In this document: positions 44,669 through 54,005 of the stretch, piece by piece
Numbering within the stretch: position 1 is the first letter of the stretch
Layout of the letters: every line of letters begins with the position of its first letter
Source: Mycobacterium sp.
GTDB taxonomy: Bacteria > Actinomycetota > Actinomycetes > Mycobacteriales > Mycobacteriaceae
Length of the DNA: 64,000 nucleotides
Direction: 5' to 3'
Assembly (NCBI GenBank): GCA_003987775.1
Contig: RXJD01000071.1
Coordinates: forward strand, 84,365 to 148,364
Program-made: the position numbers and the translations under genes
Notes under the pieces: model-generated
What the model saw: only the letters and a program-made list of their open reading frames with translations
Databases searched by the model: none
What the model was told of the DNA's origin: nothing

Positions 44669-46882
44669 CTATAGGTTCGTGCCGATGTCTCCACCGATGG
44701 TGCCGCCGACCGTGCCGCCGACGGTACCGGTGCCGGTGAGGACGCCCGTCAGTGTGGCGTTGATGTTGGCGAGCAGGCTGGGCAGACCGCCGGTGAGCGT
44801 CACCTGGATCGGGGAGAAGAGACTGCTCAGCACCGCCGCGTCGAACAACCATTTCTGCTCGAACGCGCCGAGCAGGCCGCCTGCGGTGACGCCGCCGAAG
44901 ACGTCGCCCGGAGCGGTGACCAGCAAGCTGCCTGTCAGGTCCACGGCCGGGGCGCCCAGCAGGGCATTGACGACTCCCTGCGGTGTACCGACCAGGAGCA
45001 GGTTCAGGCCGTTGAAGGCGTTGTTCACCGCCCCGTTGAGAGCACCGCCCGTCCCGAACACCATTGTCTGGAACAACTGCTCATTGGCCACCAGGTTGGC
45101 GTTGAACGCCAGCTGGCTGTCCACCAGTCCCTGCAGACTGGCGGGGGTGAGGTTCAGCTGCGCCAGCAATGACGTGTCGAGCCCCGGCACACCGCCCACC
45201 GCCGTGTTCAGCGAAAGCAGCTGGTGGGCAACGCCGGTCAGACCACCGCCGATCGGGAAGTCAGGCGCCTCCAGCGCGCCGTTGACGATCAAGCTACTGG
45301 TCAGGCCCGCCGCCGGCGCACCGATGACCGCATTGACCAGCTGCTCACCGGTGCCCACCAACAGGTTGCCCGCGTTGACGGCATATCCCAGCGGCCCGGC
45401 CAGCGCCGGTGCCCCGAACAGCGCGACCTCGTTGGCGACAAGTGCTTCGTTGAAGGCGATTTCGTTGCTGACCAGCCCGCCCAGCATGCCGCTCTGCAGC
45501 TGCTCGAAGCCGGCCAGGCCCGTCGTCGGAAGGGCCGCCACCGCATTCACCAAGGCGGTGACGCCGGTGGTGTCGCCGTTGAAGGCTCCGCTCAGCGCGG
45601 CACTGACCTGCCCACCGAGGGCGGGCAGGCTGAGATTCAGGTTGGCCAGGCCGGTACTGATGTTGCCGGCCAGCGTGGCGCCGGCTTGCGTCAAGGCGGC
45701 GAAGTTCGGCACCGCGAAGTTGAAGTCCGGCAACGCGAAGTTGAAGTTCGGCAATGCGAAGTTGAAGTTCGGCAACGCGAAGTTCGGCAACGCGAAGTTG
45801 AAGTTCGGCAACGCGAAGTTCGGCAACGCGAAGTTGAAGTTCGGCAACGCGAAGTTGAAGTTCGGCAGCGCGAAGTTGCCCGACAGCGCCCCGTTGAGCG
45901 CGGCGCTGAGCTGTGTGCCCAACCCGGAGAAGCCGCCGGTGATATCGGCAACCAGCGCAGGCAGATTCGCGGTGAAACCGCCGGTCAGAGCGGGCAGGGT
46001 GATGTCGAAGCTCGGCAGCCCGGTCAGCGCGGCACTGAGGTTGGCTGCCAACGTGCCGCCGGTCTGAGCCAGGCCGGCCAGGCCAGAACTCAGGCTGGTC
46101 GCCAGCATCCCGCCAGTCTGGGCGAGACTGGTGAGACCGGCATTCACGTTGGCCGCGAAGGCATTACCCAGAGTGCTGAAATCAGGCAACCCGCCACTGA
46201 GGCTGCCCGACAGGGCAGCGTTGAGCTGAGCGCCCAGGCCGGACAGCGCGCCGCTGAAAGCGCCGGAGAACAGTCCGGGCCCGACATTGGCGTCAAGGGC
46301 GCTGTTGATGACCAGACTGGTATTGAAGTTGGCCGGAACCTGTGCTCCGAGAAGCAGATTGACGGCCTGCTGACCGCCACCCACGAACGAGTTCGCAAAG
46401 TTCAAGCCGGTGTCGACAGCATTGGACACCGCGTTCCCGCCGCCGAAGAGAGCCTGCCGCAGCGCCACCTCGGTACCCACCAGCGACTGATTGAAGGACA
46501 CCTGGGCATTGACGATGTTGGCGGTGAAACCGGCCCAGGCCTGGCCCAGCCCCTCAAACGACACGCTCGGGGCGGCCAGCCCGTTGACCAATGCCTGCAC
46601 CGTATTCGCTTCTGCCGCAGCATAAGCGCCGGCACCCGCGGTCACGGCTTGCACGAAACGTTCATACGAGGCCGCGACCTGCGCGCTGACCTGTTGATAC
46701 CCGGCTGCGTTCTCTGAGAACAGTGCGGCGATCTGCACCGACACCTCGTCGGCGGCCGCGGATAGCACGCCCGTTGTCGACGCAGCTGCTGTCGCATTGG
46801 CGGCGCCGAGCGCCGAACCGATACCGGACAGATCTGCGCCGAACGCCGACATTATTTGTGGCTCGACAAAAACGAATGACAT
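44669..46882 (-). CDS. Large PE-family protein with FALPN repeats
   Basis: A 737-residue PE protein. The PE domain (residues 1-95, MSFVFVEPQIMSAFGADLSG) has the secretion motif YAAAE. The next region holds the NFANSFVGGGQQAVNLLLGA / QVPANFNTSL unit shared with the PE protein at 43318. The middle has degenerate TGGxLAxxLSxxLxGL repeats, then an array NFALPNFNFALPN in 5- and 7-residue steps, then further GTGEQLVNAVIG and LVGTPQGVVNALLG units. It ends with a Thr/Gly tail TGTVGGTVGGTIGGDIGTNL. ATG at 46882 has GAGGGG upstream. Resembles PPE-MPTR proteins in periodic design though on a PE head. Confidence 0.86.
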   Translation of the reverse strand: MSFVFVEPQIMSAFGADLSGIGSALGAANATAAASTTGVLSAAADEVSVQIAALFSENAAGYQQVSAQVAASYERFVQAVTAGAGAYAAAEANTVQALVNGLAAPSVSFEGLGQAWAGFTANIVNAQVSFNQSLVGTEVALRQALFGGGNAVSNAVDTGLNFANSFVGGGQQAVNLLLGAQVPANFNTSLVINSALDANVGPGLFSGAFSGALSGLGAQLNAALSGSLSGGLPDFSTLGNAFAANVNAGLTSLAQTGGMLATSLSSGLAGLAQTGGTLAANLSAALTGLPSFDITLPALTGGFTANLPALVADITGGFSGLGTQLSAALNGALSGNFALPNFNFALPNFNFALPNFALPNFNFALPNFALPNFNFALPNFNFALPDFNFAVPNFAALTQAGATLAGNISTGLANLNLSLPALGGQVSAALSGAFNGDTTGVTALVNAVAALPTTGLAGFEQLQSGMLGGLVSNEIAFNEALVANEVALFGAPALAGPLGYAVNAGNLLVGTGEQLVNAVIGAPAAGLTSSLIVNGALEAPDFPIGGGLTGVAHQLLSLNTAVGGVPGLDTSLLAQLNLTPASLQGLVDSQLAFNANLVANEQLFQTMVFGTGGALNGAVNNAFNGLNLLLVGTPQGVVNALLGAPAVDLTGSLLVTAPGDVFGGVTAGGLLGAFEQKWLFDAAVLSSLFSPIQVTLTGGLPSLLANINATLTGVLTGTGTVGGTVGGTIGGDIGTNL
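45702..45872. repeat. Mixed 15/21-bp tandem array inside the large PE gene
   Basis: 171 bp made of nine units in order 15, 21, 21, 21, 15, 21, 15, 21, 21 bp. The short unit is AAGTTCGGCAACGCG (FALPN on the coding strand), the long adds AAGTTG (FNFALPN). Unit-to-unit identity is near complete, with a few single substitutions. In frame throughout, so copy-number change would not break the gene. Confidence 0.93.
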
Positions 46883-47106
46883 GGACCGACCCCTCACCGC
46901 AAGATTGCTGGCTTACCCCGGCCCGATCAGGTGCCCTCTACCCCCGACCGAAGCGTATCGCGGGGGTTGACCGGAGCATGCGATTTTCAAACGTAGATTT
47001 GTAACAATTTGTTGCGCGCCCGATTGGCCGGTCTCCACTAAGGCGAGCACCATGCGAGCAGTTTCCAGATCGTGCCGAAATGATCTGTATGGCATGGATT
47101 TCGGGG

Positions 47107-49023
47107 TTATTGCCCGGTCTTCACCCACTGACCGGCATCGCCGACGATGCCGACCGGCACCGCTCCGGTCAGGCTGACGTTCTGCACGCTGGGTCCCGCT
47201 CCCACGATCGTGGTGTCCTGCAGGATCGGCAGCACGGTCGACATATTCCACAGGCGCGGCTCCACCGCGGTGATCACGTCGTTGATGTTCTTCGACCCGT
47301 TGAGGGCGGCGTCGATGTTCGATTCGACGCTGCGGTCGCAGATCCCGGTGAGGTTCGACGGTGCTTTGACCAGTGCACCGGGTTCGGGCTGGCGGCTGGG
47401 CGTGGTCGGCATAGACGTGGTGTCCGGTGCCGCCTGCGTCGTGGCGGCTGCGGATGTCGGGGACGTAGTAACGGTGGGAGCCGTCGGTGCCGGTATCTCG
47501 GTCGCCTGCAGTGCCGGGCATCCGAACCGAGAAGCCAAGGAGGTGGCCAGGTTTCCGCCGGCCTGGTGCCAACCCACCAACGCGTCCACCTGGTGGTTGT
47601 TCAGCGCGTCGCGGTAGAGCGTCACCGGATCCAGCGCCAGCACGCTCGCGGCGATACCGACGTTGCGAAGCTGGTCTGCGGCGGTATTGGCCACGGCCAC
47701 CGACGTCGGGTCGTTGACCGCCACACCGATCACCAGCGATAACTGTTTGCCGTCCTTGCTGATTCGGCCCCGGATCACTTCCGGCGGTCCGGTGCTCACC
47801 GGCGCGGTCGTGGAATTGGGTGCCGGGGAAACCGATGTGCTGCTTTCGATCTGGAAGCCGGCGGCCTCAAGCAGGCCCATGGCGGCGGTGGTGCTCATGG
47901 CGGGCGGCGCGGTGGGCACATAGCCGGGGTCACTGGGCGAGCGGATCTGCGCCTGGGCCAGGGTGACGGTGTTGTCGCTACCGGCCCCTACCGCGGCGAG
48001 CAGGTCGACGTCGACCAACCCCAGGATCGCCTTGCGGACCTGCGAGTCGGCCAGTTTCGGCTCGTTCGCCCGCAGCGTCAACTGCATCACGCGGGGCGTC
48101 ACGATGCGGGCGGTCCGCACATCGGGGATCGCCGACAGCTGAGCGAACGCGGCCGAACCCCCGTGCACCTGAGCCACCTGGGTGTCGCCGTTGCGCACCG
48201 AGTCGGCCAGCGCTGCTGGAGCGCCGGCCCGCCGGAACTGGATGAGCGCCGGCTTGGCGGGCGGCCCCCAGTAACGATCGTTGCGGGCGATCAGGATCTC
48301 GTCGCGCTGCGGATCGATGTTCTCCACCCGGAACTGCCCTCCGGTAACCGGCAGGGCACGCGCCAGCCCCGAGGAGAACCCGCCCGGCACGTCCTTGACG
48401 ATGTGTGCCGGCAACAGATTGTTGAACAGTTCCCGCCACGCCGGGTACGGCTGCGCGAACGTGACAACGGCTTGCTTGCCACCCTCGAGCGACTGGACAT
48501 TGGTAATGAGGTCATAGCCGGCCGGGTCCACCACCCCGGGCTGACTGACCATCTGCCGCCACAGATACCAGAAGTCGTCCGCCGCGATCGGGGCGTTGTC
48601 GGTCCACTGCGCCTCGGGCCGGATCTTGTAGGTGACCGTGAACGGGTTCTCGCTCGTCACGTCCGCGGACACCAGCAAGGTGGGGTCCATCTCCCAGCGC
48701 GAACCCGTCGACGAATTGGGGTCAGGCACCGGACGGAACGCGCTGGGCAGCACCAGGGCGCTGATCGCCGCGTTCACCGGCGACAGGTCCGACAGCAGGT
48801 GGGGGTTGAAACCGGCCCCGATCGAGTCGATACCCATGATGATCTGGCTGGGATGCTGCGGCGGCGGCGGCGTGTTGTGGGGCGTGTCCGTGCTCTGCGG
48901 CGCCGGCGGCGGGCTGACCGTGCACCCCGACAAAACCAGCCCGATGGCCGCGACCAGCACGCCGATAGCCACCAGGACGTGGCGGGCTCGATGCAGCACG
49001 CCAATCAGGGTATCGACGCGCAC
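47107..49023 (-). CDS. lpqW: Lipoprotein LpqW, peptide-binding-protein-like, LAM biosynthesis regulator
   Basis: A 638-residue lipoprotein. The signal peptide ([19 protein letters not shown]) ends in lipobox LSGC. The body is a DppA/OppA-type solute-binding fold ([39 protein letters not shown]) used in mycobacteria not for uptake but to direct PIM4 toward LM/LAM synthesis. A Thr/Pro-rich linker ([17 protein letters not shown]) precedes the C terminus. GTG at 49023 is 5 bp after the typA stop, so the two are co-transcribed, the Rv1165-Rv1166 order. PimE, with which it interacts genetically, is encoded 10 kb away. Confidence 0.93.
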   Translation of the reverse strand: MRVDTLIGVLHRARHVLVAIGVLVAAIGLVLSGCTVSPPPAPQSTDTPHNTPPPPQHPSQIIMGIDSIGAGFNPHLLSDLSPVNAAISALVLPSAFRPVPDPNSSTGSRWEMDPTLLVSADVTSENPFTVTYKIRPEAQWTDNAPIAADDFWYLWRQMVSQPGVVDPAGYDLITNVQSLEGGKQAVVTFAQPYPAWRELFNNLLPAHIVKDVPGGFSSGLARALPVTGGQFRVENIDPQRDEILIARNDRYWGPPAKPALIQFRRAGAPAALADSVRNGDTQVAQVHGGSAAFAQLSAIPDVRTARIVTPRVMQLTLRANEPKLADSQVRKAILGLVDVDLLAAVGAGSDNTVTLAQAQIRSPSDPGYVPTAPPAMSTTAAMGLLEAAGFQIESSTSVSPAPNSTTAPVSTGPPEVIRGRISKDGKQLSLVIGVAVNDPTSVAVANTAADQLRNVGIAASVLALDPVTLYRDALNNHQVDALVGWHQAGGNLATSLASRFGCPALQATEIPAPTAPTVTTSPTSAAATTQAAPDTTSMPTTPSRQPEPGALVKAPSNLTGICDRSVESNIDAALNGSKNINDVITAVEPRLWNMSTVLPILQDTTIVGAGPSVQNVSLTGAVPVGIVGDAGQWVKTGQ

Positions 49024-49028
49024 GTGGC

Positions 49029-50918
49029 CTACCCGCGAGCCTTGGCGCGCGAGCGGCTGCGGGCGCGGGAGGTGGCGTCCAGCTCGACCTTGCGCACCCG
49101 GACGATCTCCGGGGTCACCTCGACGCACTCATCCTGCGCGCAGAACTCCATGGCCTGCTCGAGGTCGAGCTCGAGCGGCTTGGCCAGGGTCTCGATGACG
49201 TCGGCCGTCGACGACCTCATATTGGTGAGCTTCTTCTCCCGGGTGACATTGATGTCGAGATCTTCGGCCCGTGGATTGATTCCGACGACCATGCCCTCAT
49301 AGGTGTCCTGGCCCGGTTCGACGAAGAACTGGCCACGGTCGGCGAGCTGAATCAGCGCGAAGGGGGTGATGACGCCGGCGCGGTCGGACACCAGTGAGCC
49401 GGTGTGACGGGCCCGGATCTCGCCGGCCCACGGGCGGTAGCCGTCAAACACGGCGTTGGCGATGCCGGTGCCGCGCGTCAGGGTGAGGAAGTCGGTGCGG
49501 AAGCCAATCAGGCCACGGCTGGGCACGATGAAGTCCATCCGGACCCAACCGGCGGCGTGGTTGGTCATCTCCTCCATGCGCCCCTTGCGGGCGGCCATCA
49601 GCTGAGTGATCGCGCCGACGAACTCCTCGGGGCAGTCGATGGTCATCGCCTCGTACGGCTCGTGCAGCTTGCCGTCGATGGTCCGGGTGACCACCTGCGG
49701 CTTGCCGACCGTCAGCTCGAATCCTTCGCGACGCATCGTCTCGACCAGCACGGCCAGCGCCAGCTCGCCGCGACCCTGCACCTCCCAGGCGTCGGGCCGG
49801 CCGATGTCGACGACCCGGATCGACACGTTGCCGACCAGTTCGGCGTCCAGCCGGTTGCGGACCATGCGTGCGGTCAGCTTGTGCCCGGAGACCTTGCCGG
49901 CCAGCGGTGAGGTATTGGTGCCGATGGTGACCGAGATGGCTGGTTCGTCGACGTGGATCCGCGGCAGGGCGTGGGCATGGTCTGGGTCGGCCAGGGTGTC
50001 GCCGATCATGATCTCGGGCAGCCCGGCGACGGCCACGATATCGCCTGCCACGGCCTCGTCGGTGGGGCTGCGCTCGACACCTTCGGTGGCCAGCAACTCG
50101 GTGATCTTGGCATTGGTGATGACGGGCACTCCGTCCACCTCGCGCATCCACGCCACCTGCTGGCCCTTGCGCAGCTTGCCGTTATAGATGCGGATCAGGG
50201 CGAGTCTGCCGAGGAAGGCCGATGCGTCGAGGTTGGTGACCAGCGCCTGCAACGGCGCCTCCTGGTCACCTGAGGGTGCCGGGATGTGCTCCATCAGCAC
50301 CTCGAAGAGCGGATCGAGGTTGTCGCCGGCCGGGGCCTCACCGTCGGCGGGCTGCTCGGTGCTGGCGATGCCGGCGCGCCCGGAGGCATACAGCGTCGGG
50401 AGGCCCAGCGCGTGCTCCGCCGCCGCAGCCGCTTCGGGGTCGAGGTCGGAGGCGACGTCGAGCAGCAGGTCGTGACTGGCGTCGACCACCTCGCCGATCC
50501 GGGCGTCGGGCCGGTCGGTCTTGTTGACGACGAGGATCACCGGCAGATGCGCCTGCAGCGCCTTGCGCAGCACGAACCGGGTCTGCGGCAACGGGCCCTC
50601 GGACGCGTCGACCAGCAACAGCACCCCGTCGACCATGGACAGACCGCGTTCCACTTCGCCGCCGAAGTCGGCGTGGCCGGGGGTGTCGATGACGTTGATC
50701 ACGGTGAGCGTGCCGTCCGCGTTGTGACGGTGCACGGCCGTGTTCTTGGCCAGAATGGTGATGCCTTTTTCCTTCTCCAGGTCACCGCTGTCCATGATGC
50801 GTTCCTGGGTGTCGTCACCACGGTGGGTCAGCGCACCGGACTGCCGCAGCATCGCGTCGACCAGGGTTGTTTTGCCGTGGTCGACGTGGGCGACGATGGC
50901 GACATTGCGGAATGGCAC
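49029..50918 (-). CDS. typA: Ribosome-associated GTPase TypA/BipA
   Basis: A 629-residue translational GTPase. G1 is [14 protein letters not shown]2 region [11 protein letters not shown]3 [17 protein letters not shown]4 [14 protein letters not shown]. Elongation-factor-like domains II, III and V follow ([20 protein letters not shown]), then the BipA-specific C-terminal domain ([20 protein letters not shown]). It acts in ribosome assembly and stress adaptation. No unusual features beyond a basic tail ([13 protein letters not shown]). Precedes lpqW; 70 bp after narI. Confidence 0.95.
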   Translation of the reverse strand: MPFRNVAIVAHVDHGKTTLVDAMLRQSGALTHRGDDTQERIMDSGDLEKEKGITILAKNTAVHRHNADGTLTVINVIDTPGHADFGGEVERGLSMVDGVLLLVDASEGPLPQTRFVLRKALQAHLPVILVVNKTDRPDARIGEVVDASHDLLLDVASDLDPEAAAAAEHALGLPTLYASGRAGIASTEQPADGEAPAGDNLDPLFEVLMEHIPAPSGDQEAPLQALVTNLDASAFLGRLALIRIYNGKLRKGQQVAWMREVDGVPVITNAKITELLATEGVERSPTDEAVAGDIVAVAGLPEIMIGDTLADPDHAHALPRIHVDEPAISVTIGTNTSPLAGKVSGHKLTARMVRNRLDAELVGNVSIRVVDIGRPDAWEVQGRGELALAVLVETMRREGFELTVGKPQVVTRTIDGKLHEPYEAMTIDCPEEFVGAITQLMAARKGRMEEMTNHAAGWVRMDFIVPSRGLIGFRTDFLTLTRGTGIANAVFDGYRPWAGEIRARHTGSLVSDRAGVITPFALIQLADRGQFFVEPGQDTYEGMVVGINPRAEDLDINVTREKKLTNMRSSTADVIETLAKPLELDLEQAMEFCAQDECVEVTPEIVRVRKVELDATSRARSRSRAKARG

Positions 50919-50988
50919 GTCGGTGATTGTGGCAGCGGGGCCGGTTAATAGCGAACCGGGCAGGTCACCACCGGCCCGGCCGGCGTGC

Positions 50989-51726
50989 TCACCAGCCCCG
51001 TCGGCGCGGTGCCGAACCGACCAATTGGTGTTTCTCCGCCGTGTCTCGGCTGCGGTAGACGATGTAGGGCCGGAACAGATAGCCGATCGGCGCGCTGAAC
51101 GCGTGCACCAGCCGGGTGAACGGCCACAGCGCGAACAGCAGCAGCGCGATGAGCACGTGGATCTGGTAGTACGCGGCCGCCTGCACCATCAGATCTCCGC
51201 GCGGGTCGAGTAGCCAGATCGACCGGAACCATATGGACACCCGCTGCCGGTAGTCGTGCAGTTCACCGAAGTGTGTGAGGCCCATCAGCGTGCAGCTCAA
51301 GCCCGCCACCAGTGCGCACACCAGTACGAGGTACATCAGTTTGTCGTTGCGGGTGGTGGCCAGGGACACCGCCGCGCGGGTGCGCCGCCGATAGATCAGC
51401 AGCCCGATGCCCAGCAGGGTGGCGACGCCGGCCGGCACGCCGAGCAGCACCGCTTGCATGTGATAGAGGTGATCACTCATCCCGACCGCCCTGGTCCAGG
51501 ACTCGGGAATGAACAGCCCCATCACGTGGCCCATGATCACCGCGAGGCTGCCGAAGTGGAACAACGGGTTGGCGATCGACAACAACCGCGACTCGTAAAG
51601 CTGCGACGAACGGGTGGTCCAGCCGAACTTGTCGTAGCGGTACCGCCACCAGGTGCCCACCACCGCGATGGAGAGCACCACATAGGGAATGTCGTCCCAG
51701 AAGATCTCCAGCAATTTCAGGTGCAC
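50989..51726 (-). CDS. narI: Respiratory nitrate reductase gamma subunit NarI
   Basis: A 245-residue membrane cytochrome b with five helices. It anchors NarGH and passes electrons from menaquinol. Haem-ligating histidines are expected in PLFHFGSLAVIMGHVMGLFI and in YYQIHVLIALLLFALWPFTR plus HFGELHDY. GTG at 51726 is 6 bp from the narJ stop. Last gene of narGHJI. Confidence 0.94.
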   Translation of the reverse strand: MHLKLLEIFWDDIPYVVLSIAVVGTWWRYRYDKFGWTTRSSQLYESRLLSIANPLFHFGSLAVIMGHVMGLFIPESWTRAVGMSDHLYHMQAVLLGVPAGVATLLGIGLLIYRRRTRAAVSLATTRNDKLMYLVLVCALVAGLSCTLMGLTHFGELHDYRQRVSIWFRSIWLLDPRGDLMVQAAAYYQIHVLIALLLFALWPFTRLVHAFSAPIGYLFRPYIVYRSRDTAEKHQLVGSAPRRRGW

Positions 51727-51732
51727 CCGACG

Positions 51733-52386
51733 TCAGCCTCCCTCGGCGCGCCGCGGCGGCACGGTCAACGTAAACGGTTGCAGTCCAACGGATTCGACGG
51801 GCGGCCCGGCGGCGGCAAGCCGCCGCGCCCGGCTCGACTCCGCTTCGGTGCCGGCCGGCAGCGTCCCGCACACCGCCGCCACGGTGTGCGCATAAGGCGA
51901 TCCGGCGTCGGCCAGCGCGCCGCGGAGCACCTCGATAGGGACACGGTGCTCGTGCAGCAGGCGGCGGCCGGCTTCGGCATCGACGGTGGCCGCGAACTCC
52001 AGCACCACGGGCAGGAAATCCGGCGCCTCCGAACGTGGCGGCTCGACGCCGGCCTGCCGGTATGCCGTTGCAAATGCCAGCATCTCGCGGCCGCGGTTGC
52101 GGGTGTCCCCCGCTGTCCAGTAGGTGAGGTACATGGTGGCCCGCCGCCCCATGTCGAACGTTTCGACGTAATGCGCCGCGGCGGCCATTGTCGAGCGGGA
52201 ACGCAACGCAGCGGCTGTCCGGCCCAGCAGCGCCGCCGCGGTGCCGCTGAGATGACTCAGCAGCTCGTCAACCATGTCCAGCCGCGCTGGGTCATCGGGA
52301 TAGGCCAGCAGCAGGGAGGCCCCCTGCCACACCAGGCGGTCTCGCATGGTGTCGGCGGACGCGCGGGCACGGGACAGCAGCTTCAT
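51733..52386 (-). CDS. narJ: Nitrate reductase assembly chaperone NarJ
   Basis: A 217-residue TorD/NarJ-family chaperone for molybdenum-cofactor loading of NarG. Motifs are WQGASLLLAYPDD, YVETFDMGRRATMYLTYWTA and PDFLPVVLEFAATVD. ATG at 52386 overlaps the narH stop by 4 bp. It is not part of the mature enzyme. Confidence 0.93.
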   Translation of the reverse strand: MKLLSRARASADTMRDRLVWQGASLLLAYPDDPARLDMVDELLSHLSGTAAALLGRTAAALRSRSTMAAAAHYVETFDMGRRATMYLTYWTAGDTRNRGREMLAFATAYRQAGVEPPRSEAPDFLPVVLEFAATVDAEAGRRLLHEHRVPIEVLRGALADAGSPYAHTVAAVCGTLPAGTEAESSRARRLAAAGPPVESVGLQPFTLTVPPRRAEGG

Positions 52387-54005
52387 CGGCGGACCGGCCC
52401 GGCTTCCGGGAACAAGCTCTCGGGCCTGCCTCTGCCGTCCCAGTTCAGCAGGTTTGTCTGTCGCCGGCGCAGCGCGTGGAAGGTCTCCACGGCGACCGGG
52501 ACAGGGTGGCCGCTGCCCTCGCCGAACGGACCTGACTCATACATTCCCGGTCCGCCGTCGAACGACAGCGAACATCCCATCTCATCGGATGCCGCGCCCG
52601 GGTGCAGATCTGGCGCGTATGCCGTCGGAATCACATACCGCTCTTCGTATTTCGCGATGGCGAGCAGCCGGTACATATCGTAGATCTGCTCTTCTGTCAT
52701 CCCTACCGCATGGGCGATATGCGGCTGGGTCTGACGGCCCAGATTGACGTCACGCATGTATGAGCGCATCGCCGCCAGCCGCCGCAACACGCCGGCGACC
52801 ACCTGCGTGTCACCGGCGGTGAACAGCTCCGCCAGGTACTCAATGGGGATGCGCAGTGCGTCCAGGGCACCGAACAAGTTGCCCAGATCCTCGCCATCGT
52901 GACCGTCGTGGCTGACCGCGTCGACCACCGGGGACAGCGGCGGGATGTACCACACCATCGGCATCGTCCGGTATTCCGGGTGCAGCGGGAGCGCGACTTT
53001 GAAGGTGTTGATCAGCGCGTACACCGGCGAGCGCTGCGCGGCCTCGATCCACTCCTGCGAGATGCCCTGCGCTCGGGCACCGGCGACAACCTCGGGATCG
53101 CCGGGGTCCAGGATGATGCGGCGCTGCGCTTCATAGAGGTCGGTGTCGCTTCGCACCGACGCCGCCTCGAGCACCCGGTCGGCGTCGTAGAACACCAGAC
53201 CGAGGTAGCGCAACCGGCCCACACACGTTTCCGAGCACACCGTCGGCAATCCGACCTCGATGCGCGGGTAGCACAGCGTGCACTTCTCGGCCTTGCCCGT
53301 CTGGTGATTGAAATACACCTTCTTGTAGGGACATCCGGACACACACATGCGCCAGCCCCGGCAGCGGTCCTGGTCGACCAGGACGATGCCGTCCTCGGTC
53401 CGCTTGTACATCGCACCGGACGGACAGGACGCCACGCATGACGGGTTCAGACAGTGCTCGCAGATCCGCGGCAGGTAGAACATGAAGGTCTCTTCGAGCT
53501 TGAGTTTGACCTCTTGGTTGACCTTTTTCAGGATGGGGTCGTCCGGCACGATCTCCGTTGAGCCGGCCAGGTTGTCGTCCCAGTTCGAACCCCAGGAGAC
53601 CTTCAAAGGCTGACCGGTGAGCGCGCTGCGCGGGGCGGCGGTGGGAAAGGTGTCCCCCGCCGGCGCCCGGGTCAAATTCTCGTAGTCGTAGGTCCAGGGC
53701 TCGTAGTAGTCGGTGATGGTGGGCAGGGTGGGGTTGGCGAAGATGCGCAGCAGTTTCTGGAATCGGCCGCCGTCGCGCAATCTCAGCCGCCCCTTGCTGT
53801 CACGCAGCCACCCACCACGCCAGCGGTCCTGGTCTTCGTAGGTGCGCGGATAACCCACTCCCGGGCGGGTTTCCACGTTGTTGAACCACACGTACTCGGT
53901 GCCCGGACGGTTGGTCCAGGCCTGCTTGCACGTCACTGAACAGGTATGGCAGCCAATGCATTTGTCGAGGTTCATCACCATCGCCAGCTGCGCCATGACT
54001 CTCAT
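52383..54005 (-). CDS. narH: Nitrate reductase beta subunit NarH
   Basis: A 540-residue iron-sulfur subunit. Four cluster motifs are visible: CIGCHTCSVTCKQAW, CEHCLNPSCVASCPSG, CRGWRMCVSGCPYKKVYFN and CTLCYPRIEVGLPTVCSETC. The Trp in CRGWRMC marks the [3Fe-4S] cluster typical of NarH. It relays electrons from NarI to NarG on the cytoplasmic face. ATG at 54005 directly abuts the narG stop. A later ATG (MAQLAMVMNLDK) would remove three residues. Confidence 0.95.
   Translation of the reverse strand: MRVMAQLAMVMNLDKCIGCHTCSVTCKQAWTNRPGTEYVWFNNVETRPGVGYPRTYEDQDRWRGGWLRDSKGRLRLRDGGRFQKLLRIFANPTLPTITDYYEPWTYDYENLTRAPAGDTFPTAAPRSALTGQPLKVSWGSNWDDNLAGSTEIVPDDPILKKVNQEVKLKLEETFMFYLPRICEHCLNPSCVASCPSGAMYKRTEDGIVLVDQDRCRGWRMCVSGCPYKKVYFNHQTGKAEKCTLCYPRIEVGLPTVCSETCVGRLRYLGLVFYDADRVLEAASVRSDTDLYEAQRRIILDPGDPEVVAGARAQGISQEWIEAAQRSPVYALINTFKVALPLHPEYRTMPMVWYIPPLSPVVDAVSHDGHDGEDLGNLFGALDALRIPIEYLAELFTAGDTQVVAGVLRRLAAMRSYMRDVNLGRQTQPHIAHAVGMTEEQIYDMYRLLAIAKYEERYVIPTAYAPDLHPGAASDEMGCSLSFDGGPGMYESGPFGEGSGHPVPVAVETFHALRRRQTNLLNWDGRGRPESLFPEAGPVRR

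Noticed and set aside
45702-45872. CRISPR-like array
   Set aside because: Units are 15 and 21 bp without unique spacers and encode in-frame FALPN peptide repeats.
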